Shown here piece by piece: positions 16,071 through 25,170 of a DNA stretch of 64,000 nucleotides. Origin of the DNA: Paenibacillus sacheonensis. GTDB lineage: Bacteria; Bacillota; Bacilli; Paenibacillales; Paenibacillaceae. The translations under genes and the position numbers were made by a program. Below the pieces are notes generated by a model that did no database searches, was not told the origin of the DNA, and was given only the letters and a program-made list of their open reading frames with translations. The stretch is taken from the NCBI RefSeq assembly GCF_009909195.1, contig NZ_JAAAMU010000005.1, positions 310,001-374,000 of the forward strand. The letters are read 5' to 3'. The first letter of the stretch is position 1, and the number at the start of each line of letters is the position of its first letter.

Positions 16071-18008
16071 TTAGATTTGCTTCGTCGCGATTTCGTTCTG
16101 CAGCATCGCGATCAATTCGGCTACCGGCTTGGAGCCGAGGTCGCCCTCGCCGCGCTTGCGCACGGATACGGATTCCGACTGCGCTTCGTTCTCGCCGACG
16201 ACGAGCATGTAAGGCGCTTTCTCCAGCTGCGCTTCCCGGATTTTATAGCCGAGCTTCTCGTTGCGCAGATCGGACTCGACGCGGATGCCGGCCAACTGCA
16301 GCTTCTCTTCGAGCTCGCGCGCGTACCCCTCGTATGCCGTCGATACCGGAATGATCTTCGCTTGAATCGGCGACAGCCAAAGCGGCAGCGCGCCTGCGAA
16401 GTTCTCCAGCAGGAACGCGGTCATGCGCTCCATCGTGCTGATGATGCCGCGATGAATAACGACCGGACGGTGTTTCTTGCCGTCGTCGCCGACGTACTCC
16501 AGCTCGAAGCGCTCCGGCAGCAGGAAGTCCAGCTGCGCCGTGGAGAGCGTCTCTTCCTTGCCAAGCGCCGTCTTGATCTGGACGTCCAGCTTCGGACCGT
16601 AGAATGCGGCTTCGCCTTCCGCCTCGAAGAACGGCAAGCCCAGCTCCTCGACGACTTCGCGCAGCATCCGCTGCGACATTTCCCACATCTCGTCGTTCTG
16701 GAAATACTTCTCCGTATCCTGCGGATCGCGGTACGACAGGCGGAAACGGTAGTCCTTGATGCCGAAGTCCTCGTAGACCTGGCGGATCAAGGCGATAACG
16801 CGGCCGAATTCTTCTTTGATCTGATCCGGGCGGGCGAAGATATGCGCGTCGTTGAGCGTCATCGCGCGCACGCGGTGCAGACCTGTCAGCGCGCCGGACA
16901 TCTCGTAGCGGTGCATCGTTCCGAGCTCGGCGACGCGGACCGGCAGATCGCGGTACGAGCGCATCTCGCTCTTGAACACCATCATATGATGCGGGCAGTT
17001 CATCGGACGGAGCACGAGTTCCTCGTTGTCCATGACCATCATGGGGAACATGTCCTCGCTGTAGTGTTCCCAGTGGCCGCTCGTCTTGTACAGTTCCACG
17101 TTCGCCAATACCGGCGTATACACGTGCTGGTAACCCAGGCGTTCTTCAAGATCGACGATGTAGCGTTCCATCGTTCTGCGCACGCGCGCGCCGTTCGGCA
17201 GCCACAGCGGCAAGCCTTGGCCGACTTCGCGGGAGAACGTGAACATTTTCAGCTCCTTACCGAGTTTGCGGTGATCGCGCTTCTTCGCTTCTTCCAGGAA
17301 GTGCAGATGCTCGTCGAGCTGCGCTTTCTTCGGAAACGCCGTGCCGTAGATGCGCTGCAGCATCTTGTTCTTGGAATCGCCGCGCCAGTATGCGCCCGCG
17401 ATGCTCAGCAGCTTGAACGCCTTAATCCGGCCGGTCGACGGCAGATGCGGCCCGCGGCAGAGGTCGAAGAATTCGCCTTGGTCGTAGATCGTAAGCTGCA
17501 CGTCCTGCGGCAGGTCGCGGATCAGCTCCAGCTTCAGCGGATCGTTGATTTCGGTGAAGATGGCGACTGCTTCGTCGCGGCTGACGACGCGGCGGCGGAT
17601 CGGCAGATCTTCCTTCACGATGCGTTCCATTTCTTTCTCGATTTTCTCGAGATCTTCGGCCGTCATCGTCTCGTCCATATCGATGTCGTAATAGAAGCCG
17701 TCCTCGATGACCGGACCGATGCCGAGCTTTACGTTGCGCTCCGGATAGAGCCGTTTGATCGCCTGCGCCATCAAATGCGCCGTGCTGTGGCGGTAGACTT
17801 CGAGACCGTCGGCGGAATCCAGCGTAACGATCTCAAGCAGAGCATCCGCATCGATCGGCGTATAGAGGTCGACGACCTTCCCGTCGATTTTGCCTGCGAC
17901 CGCGTTCTTCCGCAGACCCGTACTGATCGATCCCGCTACGTCTTCGATCGTCGTGCCTTGCTCGTATTCCCGGACTGCGCCGTCCGGCAGCTTGACTTGA
18001 ATGCTCAT
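16071..18008 (-). CDS. thrS: Threonyl-tRNA synthetase
   Basis: Class II synthetase charging tRNA-Thr. Order: N-terminal TGS domain (1-62); editing domain with [11 protein letters not shown] and the C-terminal [10 protein letters not shown] (about 65-225); catalytic core with motif 1 near [15 protein letters not shown], motif 2 [18 protein letters not shown] and motif 3 near [19 protein letters not shown]; anticodon-binding domain (about 545-640). 645 aa is the normal size. An in-frame extension to 18119 is open but lies inside the T-box; the ATG at 18008 has GGGAGG 8-9 nt upstream. Regulated by the T-box leader. Confidence 0.97.
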   Translation of the reverse strand: MSIQVKLPDGAVREYEQGTTIEDVAGSISTGLRKNAVAGKIDGKVVDLYTPIDADALLEIVTLDSADGLEVYRHSTAHLMAQAIKRLYPERNVKLGIGPVIEDGFYYDIDMDETMTAEDLEKIEKEMERIVKEDLPIRRRVVSRDEAVAIFTEINDPLKLELIRDLPQDVQLTIYDQGEFFDLCRGPHLPSTGRIKAFKLLSIAGAYWRGDSKNKMLQRIYGTAFPKKAQLDEHLHFLEEAKKRDHRKLGKELKMFTFSREVGQGLPLWLPNGARVRRTMERYIVDLEERLGYQHVYTPVLANVELYKTSGHWEHYSEDMFPMMVMDNEELVLRPMNCPHHMMVFKSEMRSYRDLPVRVAELGTMHRYEMSGALTGLHRVRAMTLNDAHIFARPDQIKEEFGRVIALIRQVYEDFGIKDYRFRLSYRDPQDTEKYFQNDEMWEMSQRMLREVVEELGLPFFEAEGEAAFYGPKLDVQIKTALGKEETLSTAQLDFLLPERFELEYVGDDGKKHRPVVIHRGIISTMERMTAFLLENFAGALPLWLSPIQAKIIPVSTAYEGYARELEEKLQLAGIRVESDLRNEKLGYKIREAQLEKAPYMLVVGENEAQSESVSVRKRGEGDLGSKPVAELIAMLQNEIATKQI

Positions 18009-18062
18009 GATTGTTCGTCCTCCCATACGGAAATTGTTTGCTGCGGACGTGCGCGCCCAAAT

Positions 18063-18341
18063 AAAAAAGCACGCATCCCCGCGAAGGGACGAGTGCTTGT
18101 TAATGACCCGTGGTTCCACCCTAGTTCAATCGGCGGCCGCATACAGCGCTAAGCCGATCCTTGTAGACGTTCGGTAACGGAAACGATCCGGTGCAGCTTA
18201 CCGCCAAGCCTGGGGCCCGGTTTCAACTTCACGGCTACGAAGGGGTATAACAACGCTGCAGCGCGAGGAAATTTCAGCCGGGTTCCCTCTCTCTGGACCG
18301 TGCGGGGCGATGCTACATGTCTTCGTCAATGCCTTTGAATA
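18063..18341 (-). promoter_or_regulatory. T-box riboswitch of thrS
   Basis: On the minus strand the T-box motif AGGGTGGAACCACG lies at 18122-18109, followed by a terminator (18063-18098: AAGCAC stem, TTCG loop, T run). Upstream, stem I closes with ACGAAG/CTTCGT. The candidate specifier is ACC (complement of 18246-18244), a threonine codon. The antiterminator bulge reads TGGA, which suits a tRNA with U before CCA, as in tRNA-Thr. Uncharged tRNA-Thr would favour readthrough into thrS. Confidence 0.92.
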
Positions 18342-18347
18342 CCTTCC

Positions 18348-18376
18348 ATTATAAGCGCTGGCTCGCGGCCGGTCAA
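18348..18376 (-). promoter_or_regulatory. Promoter of the thrS leader
   Basis: TTGACC (18371-18376), 17 bp, TATAAT (18348-18353) on the minus strand. The predicted start near 18341 gives a leader of about 330 nt. Confidence 0.8.
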
Positions 18377-18408
18377 GCCTGATTGCCTAAGGCAGCGTCC
18401 GTATCCGC

Positions 18409-19395
18409 TTACGGGATCACGTTCCGGATGCGCGTCTCGGCTGCCGGCTCGGCAAGCGCCGCATCCGATTCCTCGAAATGCAGGCTGCATTGGCCGCATG
18501 TGCAGCATAGCCGCACCCGCTGCTCGAAGATCGTTTCCAGCGTCCGCATGACCGGCAGCTCGGGCTGCCTCGTGTGGATGACGATCTGCTGCGGAGAGAC
18601 GGTGATCAGCGTACTGACGATCATGTCCTCCATATTCATCTCGGATTCCAGCATTTCCGCGACGATCCTGTCCGCGGGCACCGTATCCAACAGCTGAAAT
18701 TGCTGATCGTAGAGAACGAACTCGCTTCCGCCTACATGCAGGACGTGAACGATCGGCAGCTTGACTTCCTGCATCCGCACGAAATATTTCAGCAGCGAGA
18801 TGAATTCCTGGTACTGTTTATCCATTACATATTCGTCGACCGCGTACGCGACGACATCCTTGAGTTCCTGCCAATAAGCGGCAAGCCGGAACGATACGAA
18901 GCCGTCGAGATGCAGGCGGGTATTGCCGGAGAGAAACTGCTCCAATTCGTCCGCCACCTTGCCAAGGCGCCGCTCCATGTCCGAATGGCGCATTTCCACC
19001 GCGTTGTCTTCTTCCTGCTGCGCGGAAATACCCGTTCCGTACAAGATGTTATGGCAGTAGGTCGACAACGCTTCGATTTCCGCCGCATCCTCGTAATGAA
19101 ATTGTTTGCGGATAATGGCCTTCAGCAGCATCGGCTCCAGCTCGCCCAAAATGTAACGCGCGCAGGCAGCAGCCGCTTGGCGGTATATAGGCGGGCCGTC
19201 CTGCGCCAGTTGAAACTTAGGCAGATCCGCCTGACAGAGAATCGTCATCCCTGCGTAGTCGGGACGCAGGAAGGCGGCTGCGCTGTTCGTGTCAGCGGCG
19301 CTATGTACATCGACGATGGCTTCGCTTAAATAACGATGAAGGCGGTCGATCGCTTCGTGAGAAGCTGAGTGCAGAGAAACGGTAAACAGTTCCAT
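18409..19395 (-). CDS. ytxC: YtxC-like sporulation protein
   Basis: 328 aa without membrane segments. Identification rests on the sequence type (YtxC-like, with YWQELKDVVAYAVDEYVMDKQ in the middle and a C-terminal CCTCGQC cluster) and on its place directly upstream of thrS, as in Bacillus subtilis dnaI-ytxC-thrS. Its biochemical role is unknown. The open frame extends 87 codons upstream to 19656, but TTAGGAGTGAG followed by ATG at 19395 fixes the start. The thrS promoter lies just after its stop, so thrS is transcribed separately at least in part. Confidence 0.75.
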   Translation of the reverse strand: MELFTVSLHSASHEAIDRLHRYLSEAIVDVHSAADTNSAAAFLRPDYAGMTILCQADLPKFQLAQDGPPIYRQAAAACARYILGELEPMLLKAIIRKQFHYEDAAEIEALSTYCHNILYGTGISAQQEEDNAVEMRHSDMERRLGKVADELEQFLSGNTRLHLDGFVSFRLAAYWQELKDVVAYAVDEYVMDKQYQEFISLLKYFVRMQEVKLPIVHVLHVGGSEFVLYDQQFQLLDTVPADRIVAEMLESEMNMEDMIVSTLITVSPQQIVIHTRQPELPVMRTLETIFEQRVRLCCTCGQCSLHFEESDAALAEPAAETRIRNVIP

Positions 19396-19659
19396 AGGCT
19401 CACTCCTAAAAGTTTTTGCGGAACGCCGGAGAGCGATTATTTGAAAAACGCCTTGAGTTTGTACGGGTTTGGGCAGACGAGCTTCCATGAAAATGCGCTT
19501 GAGAGCTTCCTTAACAGTATATGGTTCGGGGAAAGCAGATATACGATGTATGCTCTGCCTGCGCTGGCTGTGGGTTGGGATGGAAGGCGATATCTGGTAT
19601 GCAGGCGGCAGATCGGTCCGCACGGCCGGAAGAAGCAGCCGCATGCGCGCAAGCACGAC
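19396..19659 (+). other. Spacer between mqnC terminator and ytxC
   Basis: About 260 bp with no supported gene. The overlapping open frames on both strands lack ribosome sites and recognisable protein sequence. The ytxC promoter probably lies here, but I cannot single one out. Confidence 0.5.
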
Positions 19660-19707
19660 AAAAAAGCCTTCCCTCCAAGCGGATGCCGTCCGCCGGAGAG
19701 AAAGCTT
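19660..19707 (-). terminator. Terminator of mqnC
   Basis: A long stem on the minus strand: AGCTTTCTCTCC pairs with GGAGGGAAGGCT (two G-U pairs), with an inner GCGGA/TCCGC stem, then TTTTTTGTC. Confidence 0.7.
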
Positions 19708-19750
19708 AGTTTGTTCGAATCGTCAAACCCTATAGCGCCGAGCTGCAGGT

Positions 19751-20884
19751 TTAGTTCTGCATGATGAAATCGTTCTGCGCCTGCTCGGATTCTTCGTACA
19801 CTTTCAAAATGTCGTATCTCGTGTTCCGCTGCGCCGGGATTTTGCCCGCTTCGCGAATGATCCGCAGCGTCGAGCCGATATTGACCTTATGCGTCGTACC
19901 GGCTGCGGAAACGACATTCTCCTCGATCATCGTGCTGCCGAAATCGTTGCAGCCGTAAGAGAGCGTCAGCTTGCCGATCTCCGGCCCCATCGTTACCCAC
20001 GAGGACTGGAAATTATCGATATTGTCGAGCGTGATCCGGCTGATCGCCAGCGTCTTCAGGTACTCCTCCGGCGTTGCTTTCTCGCGCTTCATATTCGTGT
20101 TCTCCGGCTGGAACGTCCATGGAATGAACGCCAGGAAGCCTTTGGAATCGTAGCCGTTCGCGATGCAGTCATCCTGCGCTTCGCGGACGCGAAGTAGGTG
20201 AAGCGCGCGCTCCTCCATCTCCTCGCCGAACCCGATTACCATCGTCGCGGTCGCGTTCATGCCGATCTTATGGCCGGTGCGCATGACGTCCATCCAGTCC
20301 GTCCACGAGCCCTTCAGGCGGCTGATTTTCCGTCTGGTGCGGTCGTCGAGAATCTCACCGCCCCCGCCCGGAAGCGAATCGAGCCCCGCCGCGTTCAGCT
20401 CGCGCAGCACCTGCTCCAGCGACAAGCCGGACAAGGTGACCATCTTCTGAATTTCCGCCGGCGAGAAGGAATGCATCGTGATGTCGGGAAAATGCTGTTT
20501 GATTTTGCGCAGCAGGTCCAGATAATAGTTGAACGGCAAATCGGGATTGACCCCGCCCTGCATCAGGATTTCCGTTCCGCCTACGTCGATCGTTTCCTGG
20601 ATCTTCTTCAGAATCGTCTCGTCCGACAGGACGTAGCCTTCCTTCGATCCCGGAGCGCGATAGAACGCGCAGAACCGGCAATATACGTCGCATACGTTCG
20701 TATAGTTGATATTCCGTCCCACGACGAATGTCGTGATCGGATCGGGGTGGCGCCGAATCATCAGCTGATTGGCGACATGGCCCATTTTCTCAATTTCGTC
20801 GGATTCGAACAGCGTCACGCAGTCTTCTAGTCCGATTCGTTCTCCCTGCAATGCTTTATCTAAAATGCGATCGATGTTATGCAA
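19751..20884 (-). CDS. mqnC: Cyclic dehypoxanthine futalosine synthase (radical SAM)
   Basis: Third step of the futalosine pathway to menaquinone: cyclises dehypoxanthine futalosine. The radical-SAM cluster motif CDVYCRFCAF is present near residue 65, followed by ILMQGGVNPDLPFNYY, HSFSPAEI, LPGGGGEILDD and TATMVIGFGEE, as in MqnC. 377 aa. The start is a TTG at 20884, 8 nt after a perfect AAGGAGGT. The longer open frame to 20932 begins with TTG without a site. It stands alone; the other mqn genes must be elsewhere. It implies menaquinone for the sdhCAB complex in this window. Confidence 0.92.
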   Translation of the reverse strand: MHNIDRILDKALQGERIGLEDCVTLFESDEIEKMGHVANQLMIRRHPDPITTFVVGRNINYTNVCDVYCRFCAFYRAPGSKEGYVLSDETILKKIQETIDVGGTEILMQGGVNPDLPFNYYLDLLRKIKQHFPDITMHSFSPAEIQKMVTLSGLSLEQVLRELNAAGLDSLPGGGGEILDDRTRRKISRLKGSWTDWMDVMRTGHKIGMNATATMVIGFGEEMEERALHLLRVREAQDDCIANGYDSKGFLAFIPWTFQPENTNMKREKATPEEYLKTLAISRITLDNIDNFQSSWVTMGPEIGKLTLSYGCNDFGSTMIEENVVSAAGTTHKVNIGSTLRIIREAGKIPAQRNTRYDILKVYEESEQAQNDFIMQN

Positions 20885-21000
20885 TGCGAAAGACCTCCTT
20901 CTCTCCACATTTCCGTGTCCAAACAGGTTCAACTTATACTACCACAAACGAAATCGACCGTCATGCGGCATCCGGGCAAGCATGCCCCCGCCATGACGAA

Positions 21001-21032
21001 GAAAAACGCGGCTGGTCCCGCAGGACTGCCGC
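21001..21032 (-). terminator. Terminator of the met operon
   Basis: CGCGGC (21006-21011) pairs with GCCGCG (21027-21032), with an inner TCC/GGA pairing. The minus strand continues with TTTTTCTTCG. Confidence 0.75.
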
Positions 21033-21054
21033 GCATTGCTTTATTTGCGCCTAA

Positions 21055-22227
21055 TTAACCGTTGAGCGCTTGGTCCAGATCCGCGATCAGGTCCCCGATA
21101 TCCTCGAGTCCGACCGAATAACGGAGCAATCCGTCGGAAATGCCGCGTTCAAGACGCACTTCGCGCGGCATCGCCGCATGCGACATCATCGCCGGATAAG
21201 ACAAAATGCTCTCGACCGCGCCGAGACTTACCGCGACAAGCGGCAGCTTCACCCGGCTGAGCACTTCTTTCGCCCGTTCCCCGTCGCCGACGTCGAACGA
21301 GACGACGGCGCCATAGCCCTTGGACTGCTTCTCGTGAACGTCCCGGCGAGGATGGCTGGCAAGCCCCGGATAATAGACGCGCCCCACGCCGGGATGGCTG
21401 TCCAGCCATTCCGCCAGCTGGCGGGCACTGCGCTCGCTGTGCTCCATGCGCGCCTGCAGCGTCTTCATGCCGCGGATGAGAAGCCATGATTCCTGACTGC
21501 CGAGCACGGTGCCAAGACCGTTTTGCAGCTGCTTCAGGCGGCGGCCCAGGCTGTCGTTCGCCGCGACGGCAAGGCCGGCCAGGACGTCGCTGTGTCCGCC
21601 GAGAAACTTCGTCGCGCTGTGCAGGACGATGTCCACGCCAAGCTCGATCGGACGTTGATGGTACGGCGTCATAAAAGTATTGTCCAGCAGCGTAATGAGG
21701 TCGTGGGATTTGGCCCACGCCGCGATTTCGCCGATGTCGGTAATCTTCAGCGTCGGATTGGACGGCGTCTCCATGAAGACGGCTTTCGTATTGGAACGAA
21801 GCGCTTCTTTCACGGCATTGAAATCCGTCATGTCGACGAACGTCGACTCGATGCCGAGACGGTTCAACACGGTCGTCAGAAGCCGGTACGTGCCGCCGTA
21901 TACATCCTCCGTTACGATGACATGGTCGCCGGTGGAGAACAGCAGGAACGCTGTCGAGATCGCAGCCATGCCGGAGGCGAACGCGAACCCTCTGACGCCT
22001 CCTTCAAGCAGGGCGATGTAATCCTCGAGCGCTTGGCGCGTCGGATTGCCGGAACGGCTGTAGTCGTGCACCGGCGGATTGAAGATATCATGGTGATGGA
22101 ACGTCGAAGCCTGATAGATCGGCACGCTGGATGCGCCGGTATGCTCGTCGATCTCGGCGCCGAAATGAATCAGCTTCGTCGCGAATCGCGTGTCTGGTTT
22201 CTTCTTCTCGGAATGCTGCTCGGACAT
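21055..22227 (-). CDS. metC: Cystathionine beta-lyase (Cys/Met metabolism PLP enzyme)
   Basis: PLP enzyme of the Cys/Met gamma-family: YSRSGNPTR, FASGMAAIST, the lysine motif SATKFLGGHSDVLAG (Schiff-base Lys), and SLGAVESILSYPAMMSHAAM near the C-terminus. 390 aa is full length. It lies 5 bp after the metI-like gene, as in Bacillus metIC. Assignment as beta-lyase rather than gamma-lyase or gamma-synthase rests on this order and on similarity of type. Last gene of the S-box operon. Confidence 0.85.
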   Translation of the reverse strand: MSEQHSEKKKPDTRFATKLIHFGAEIDEHTGASSVPIYQASTFHHHDIFNPPVHDYSRSGNPTRQALEDYIALLEGGVRGFAFASGMAAISTAFLLFSTGDHVIVTEDVYGGTYRLLTTVLNRLGIESTFVDMTDFNAVKEALRSNTKAVFMETPSNPTLKITDIGEIAAWAKSHDLITLLDNTFMTPYHQRPIELGVDIVLHSATKFLGGHSDVLAGLAVAANDSLGRRLKQLQNGLGTVLGSQESWLLIRGMKTLQARMEHSERSARQLAEWLDSHPGVGRVYYPGLASHPRRDVHEKQSKGYGAVVSFDVGDGERAKEVLSRVKLPLVAVSLGAVESILSYPAMMSHAAMPREVRLERGISDGLLRYSVGLEDIGDLIADLDQALNG

Positions 22228-22232
22228 GTCGT

Positions 22233-23393
22233 TTACGCCTCCCCGATTTCGCGTTTGGCCGCTTCGAACGCCTGCTCCAAGTCCGCGATAATGTCGTCTT
22301 GATGTTCGATGCCGACCGAGAAGCGAAGCAGGCGGTCGTCGACGCCGATGCGCTGGCGGATGTCGAGCGGAATGTCGGCATGCGTTTGCACGGCCGGATA
22401 CGTCATCAGCGATTCCACGCCCCCGAGGCTTTCGGCAAAGGCAATCAGCTTGATATGGCGAAGGATCGGTTCCACGTAGGCGGCATTCTTCAAGCGGAAC
22501 GAGAAAATGCCCGTGTTGCCGGAGGATTGGCGGCTTTGCACCTCATGGCCCGGATGATGCGGAAGCGCAGGGTAATAGACCTCGTCGACGGCTTCGTGCG
22601 CAAGCAGCCAGCCCGCGACCGCGGTCGCGTTGGATTGATGGCGCTCCATGCGCAGCGCCAGCGTCTTCATGCCGCGCATGAGCAGCCACGAATCCTGGGG
22701 TCCCAGTACGGCACCAAGCGAGTTGTGCAGGAAAGCCATCTGCTCGGAGAGCTCCTTGCCCTTCGTCACGATCAATCCGGCGAGCACGTCGTTGTGGCCG
22801 CCGAGGTATTTGGTCGCGCTGTGCACGATAATATCCGCGCCCAGCTCGATCGGGCGCTGGAAGAACGGCGTCAGCAGCGTGTTGTCCACGATGGACAGCA
22901 AGCCTTTGGATTTGGCCCAGCCGCAGACGCGCTCCAAATCCGTGATCATCATCAGCGGGTTCGTCGGCGTCTCGATCAGGATCGCTTTCGTAGCCGGCGT
23001 GCAAAGCGTGTTCAGCGCATCGACGTCGTTCGTATCCACGTAGGAGGCCGTCACGCCGAAGCGGCTCATGATCCGTTCCAGCAGGCGGTAGGTACCGCCG
23101 TACAGGTCCAGCGACACGAGGAGGTGATCGCCTTGTCCGAACAGGGAGAATACGGTCGTCAGCGCGGCCATGCCGCTGCTGCAGGCAAAACCGGCATCGC
23201 CGGACTCGAGTTCCGCCGCCGCTTCCTCCAGCACTTGGCGCGTCGGGCTCTTTGTACGCGCGTAATCGAATCCGGTGCTTTCGCCGAGACGCGGGTGACG
23301 GAAGGCGGTCGATTGATAAACAGGGAAACTGACGGCACCGGTAACGGGCTCTTTAATGGATCCAATTTGCGCTAAACGGCTTTCGATTTTCAT
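22233..23393 (-). CDS. metI: Cystathionine gamma-synthase / O-acetylhomoserine sulfhydrylase
   Basis: A second Cys/Met PLP enzyme, with FDYARTKSPTR, CSSGMAALTT, the PLP lysine in SATKYLGGHNDVLAG, and SLGGVESLMTYPAVQTHADI. 386 aa. The chosen ATG (MKIESRLAQIGS) has GGGAG 10 nt upstream; a 12-codon extension is open but unlikely. Lies between metA and metC in one operon. It would use the O-acetylhomoserine made by MetA to form cystathionine from cysteine, or homocysteine from sulfide. Confidence 0.87.
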   Translation of the reverse strand: MKIESRLAQIGSIKEPVTGAVSFPVYQSTAFRHPRLGESTGFDYARTKSPTRQVLEEAAAELESGDAGFACSSGMAALTTVFSLFGQGDHLLVSLDLYGGTYRLLERIMSRFGVTASYVDTNDVDALNTLCTPATKAILIETPTNPLMMITDLERVCGWAKSKGLLSIVDNTLLTPFFQRPIELGADIIVHSATKYLGGHNDVLAGLIVTKGKELSEQMAFLHNSLGAVLGPQDSWLLMRGMKTLALRMERHQSNATAVAGWLLAHEAVDEVYYPALPHHPGHEVQSRQSSGNTGIFSFRLKNAAYVEPILRHIKLIAFAESLGGVESLMTYPAVQTHADIPLDIRQRIGVDDRLLRFSVGIEHQDDIIADLEQAFEAAKREIGEA

Positions 23394-23450
23394 GTGCTGA
23401 AGTCTCCCTCTCCTATTTGAAATGGCCATGGCCGGCTAAAGCTGTAAAAC

Positions 23451-24368
23451 TTAAATGCCTGCTCCCAGGTCATACGGGGTTTGCTGGTACACGTAGTAGT
23501 TCAACCAGTTCGAGAATAACAGGTTCGCATGGGCCCGCCAAGTGGATCTTGGCTGCCTCGACGGATCGTCGTTCGGATAATAGTTCTTCGGAATGGCAAT
23601 GTCCATGCCCTTGGCCACGTCCCGGTCGTACTCCGCTTTCAGCGAGGACGGATCGTATTCGGAATGGCCCGTTACGAAGATTTGCCGGCCGTTGCGGGAA
23701 GCCGCGATATATACGCCCGCATCGGGCGACGAGGACAAAATGTCCAGATCGTTGACCGCTTCGACGTCTTCGCGCCTTACTTCGGTATGCCTCGACTGCG
23801 GCACGAAGAACTGCTCGTCGAAGCCTCTCATCAGGGGCACCTCGCGCTTATCGACCTCGTGCGGGAAGACGCCGAACATCTTGTCGGCCAGGTCGTACTT
23901 CGGAATGCCATAGTGATGGTACAGGCCTGCCTGTGCGCCCCAACAGATATGGAATGTCGACGTGACCTTGCGTGCGGACCAGTCCATGATGTCTTTCAGC
24001 TCTTCCCAATAGTTCACTTCTTCGAATGGAAGCGTCTCTACTGGCGCGCCCGTGATGATCATGCCGTCGTAATATTCGTGCTTGATGTCGTCGAACGTCT
24101 TATAGAAGGACTCCAGGTGCTGCGCGGACGTGTTCTTGGACAGATGCGTCTTCGGATGAAGCAGCACGACCTCCACTTGCAGCGGCGTATTTCCGATCAG
24201 TCTCAGCAGCTGCGTCTCGGTCACTTCCTTGGTCGGCATCAGGTTGAGAATCGCGATCCGCAGCGGGCGGATGTCTTGGTGATAGGCGACGCTTTCGTCC
24301 ATGACGAAGATGTTCTCTTCGGTGAGAATATCTTTCGCAGGCAATTGATCGGGTACTTTAATCGGCAT
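23451..24368 (-). CDS. metA: Homoserine O-acetyltransferase (MetA family)
   Basis: Commits homoserine to methionine by O-acylation. The catalytic Cys lies in [17 protein letters not shown], and His and Glu lie in [10 protein letters not shown]. In [11 protein letters not shown] the residue at the acyl-donor selectivity position is Glu, which in this family favours acetyl-CoA over succinyl-CoA (Gly in E. coli). 305 aa is full length. ATG start behind CTGGAGTGAG. First gene of metA-metI-metC under the S-box. Confidence 0.93.
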   Translation of the reverse strand: MPIKVPDQLPAKDILTEENIFVMDESVAYHQDIRPLRIAILNLMPTKEVTETQLLRLIGNTPLQVEVVLLHPKTHLSKNTSAQHLESFYKTFDDIKHEYYDGMIITGAPVETLPFEEVNYWEELKDIMDWSARKVTSTFHICWGAQAGLYHHYGIPKYDLADKMFGVFPHEVDKREVPLMRGFDEQFFVPQSRHTEVRREDVEAVNDLDILSSSPDAGVYIAASRNGRQIFVTGHSEYDPSSLKAEYDRDVAKGMDIAIPKNYYPNDDPSRQPRSTWRAHANLLFSNWLNYYVYQQTPYDLGAGI

Positions 24369-24403
24369 GTCTACTCACTCCAGTCTGGTCTGTTTTTCCA
24401 AAC

Positions 24404-24439
24404 ATAAGAAAGTGTAGGTTATCGCTACACATTTCTTAT
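24404..24439 (-). other. Hairpin in the metA 5' leader
   Basis: ATAAGAAA-GTGTAG pairs with CTACAC-A-TTTCTTAT: a 14-bp stem, 1-nt bulge, 7-nt loop. It lies between the S-box terminator and metA, about 36 nt before its ATG. There is no T run, so it is not an obvious terminator; it may be an mRNA-stabilising or processing element. Confidence 0.5.
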
Positions 24440-24512
24440 ATTTCTAAGGGAAGAAGCTTACCGCGCCGCATGGGGACGGCGACAGCCGTTTCTTCTCGTG
24501 AGGAGCGCAATG

Positions 24513-24669
24513 AAAAAAAGCCCCACTCCGACAGAGAGGGGCATAACTGTATCGTTCATGCGCCTCTCATCTCTCAGAAACTTTACGTTTCCGCAAGAAT
24601 TAGCACCGTGCGTCTTCACGCCGGTTGCCGGGCTTCATCGGGCTAGTCCCTCCGCCTGCTCTTGATAAG
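24513..24669 (-). promoter_or_regulatory. SAM-I (S-box) riboswitch of the met operon
   Basis: On the minus strand it shows the S-box series: CTTATCAAGAG at the P1 5' side, GGAGGGACTAGCCC, GATGAAGCC (kink-turn), GGCAACC, and CACGGTGCTAATTC. A terminator follows at 24520-24542 (GCCCC/GGGGC, with CTC/GAG inside) with seven T residues. SAM binding would terminate transcription ahead of metA-metI-metC. Confidence 0.95.
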
Positions 24670-24708
24670 AAAGCTTGCTTATTTGGTTGTAAATCAGGTT
24701 ATGGCCTT

Positions 24709-24737
24709 ACTTTAAATCATTCCTTCGTTTCCGTCAA
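24709..24737 (-). promoter_or_regulatory. Candidate promoter of the S-box transcript
   Basis: TTGACG (24732-24737), 17 bp, TAAAGT (24709-24714) on the minus strand, about 35 nt upstream of the aptamer. Confidence 0.5.
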
Positions 24738-24826
24738 GACGCCGCCGCTTCAAGGGTCCAAAATCGCGTCACCGCGGGCTCTCGGACGCATATGCTATAC
24801 CACGCGGACACCTGCCGCTTTTGTGC

Positions 24827-24856
24827 TTGTATGGAAAGTCGTTGTGGGAGTATACT
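24827..24856 (+). promoter_or_regulatory. Candidate promoter of the corA leader
   Basis: TTGTAT (24827-24832), 18 bp, TATACT (24851-24856). It would give a leader of about 300 nt before corA. Confidence 0.45.
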
Positions 24857-24915
24857 AGACAAGGATTATGCATAATAACGCACTTATTTGAACGTATAAA
24901 GGGGTGTTTACGACT

Positions 24916-25077
24916 ATGGAAGGCGACCCGAGGCCTGCGGACAACCGCATGAACCATGCGATTATCCGCAATGGTAATGCGTGTTTCCGCATTGATAACC
25001 GGCATGTTGGAACGTCAGTTTGTCCGCCTGCGCTTACCCGATCCTATTCGTACGCACACCCCGCGGTTACGCGGTAA
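24916..25077 (+). CDS. Upstream ORF in the corA leader
   Basis: A 53-codon ORF starting MEGDPRPADNR, with AAAGGGGTG about 10 nt before ATG, ending 94 bp before corA. It is not recognised as a known protein. Acidic and proline residues alternate at its start, as in the enterobacterial leader peptide MgtL (MEPDPTP...), where such residues destabilise ribosomes at low magnesium. Two hairpins lie within it (CGCATG/CATGCG at 24946-24960, AATGCG/CGCATT at 24976-24993) and a third, CCGCG/CGCGG (25061-25074), ends just before the stop. Its role as a leader peptide is inference. Confidence 0.4.
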   Translation: MEGDPRPADNRMNHAIIRNGNACFRIDNRHVGTSVCPPALTRSYSYAHPAVTR

Positions 25078-25170
25078 TCGGCGAATGGTTCCGTGAGCGT
25101 ATTCGCACATGCTTTCCTTCCTCATGCCGGCATCCGGGAAATACAGCTAGGCAAGAGAGGAGGAGCGCGG

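Noticed and set aside
16020-18152. 710-codon open frame opposite thrS
   Set aside because: Arises from GC-biased third positions of thrS; Arg/His/Leu-rich translation with no domain.
25021-25170. M-box magnesium riboswitch before corA
   Set aside because: I could not find the conserved M-box motifs, and no T-rich terminator follows the leader hairpins.
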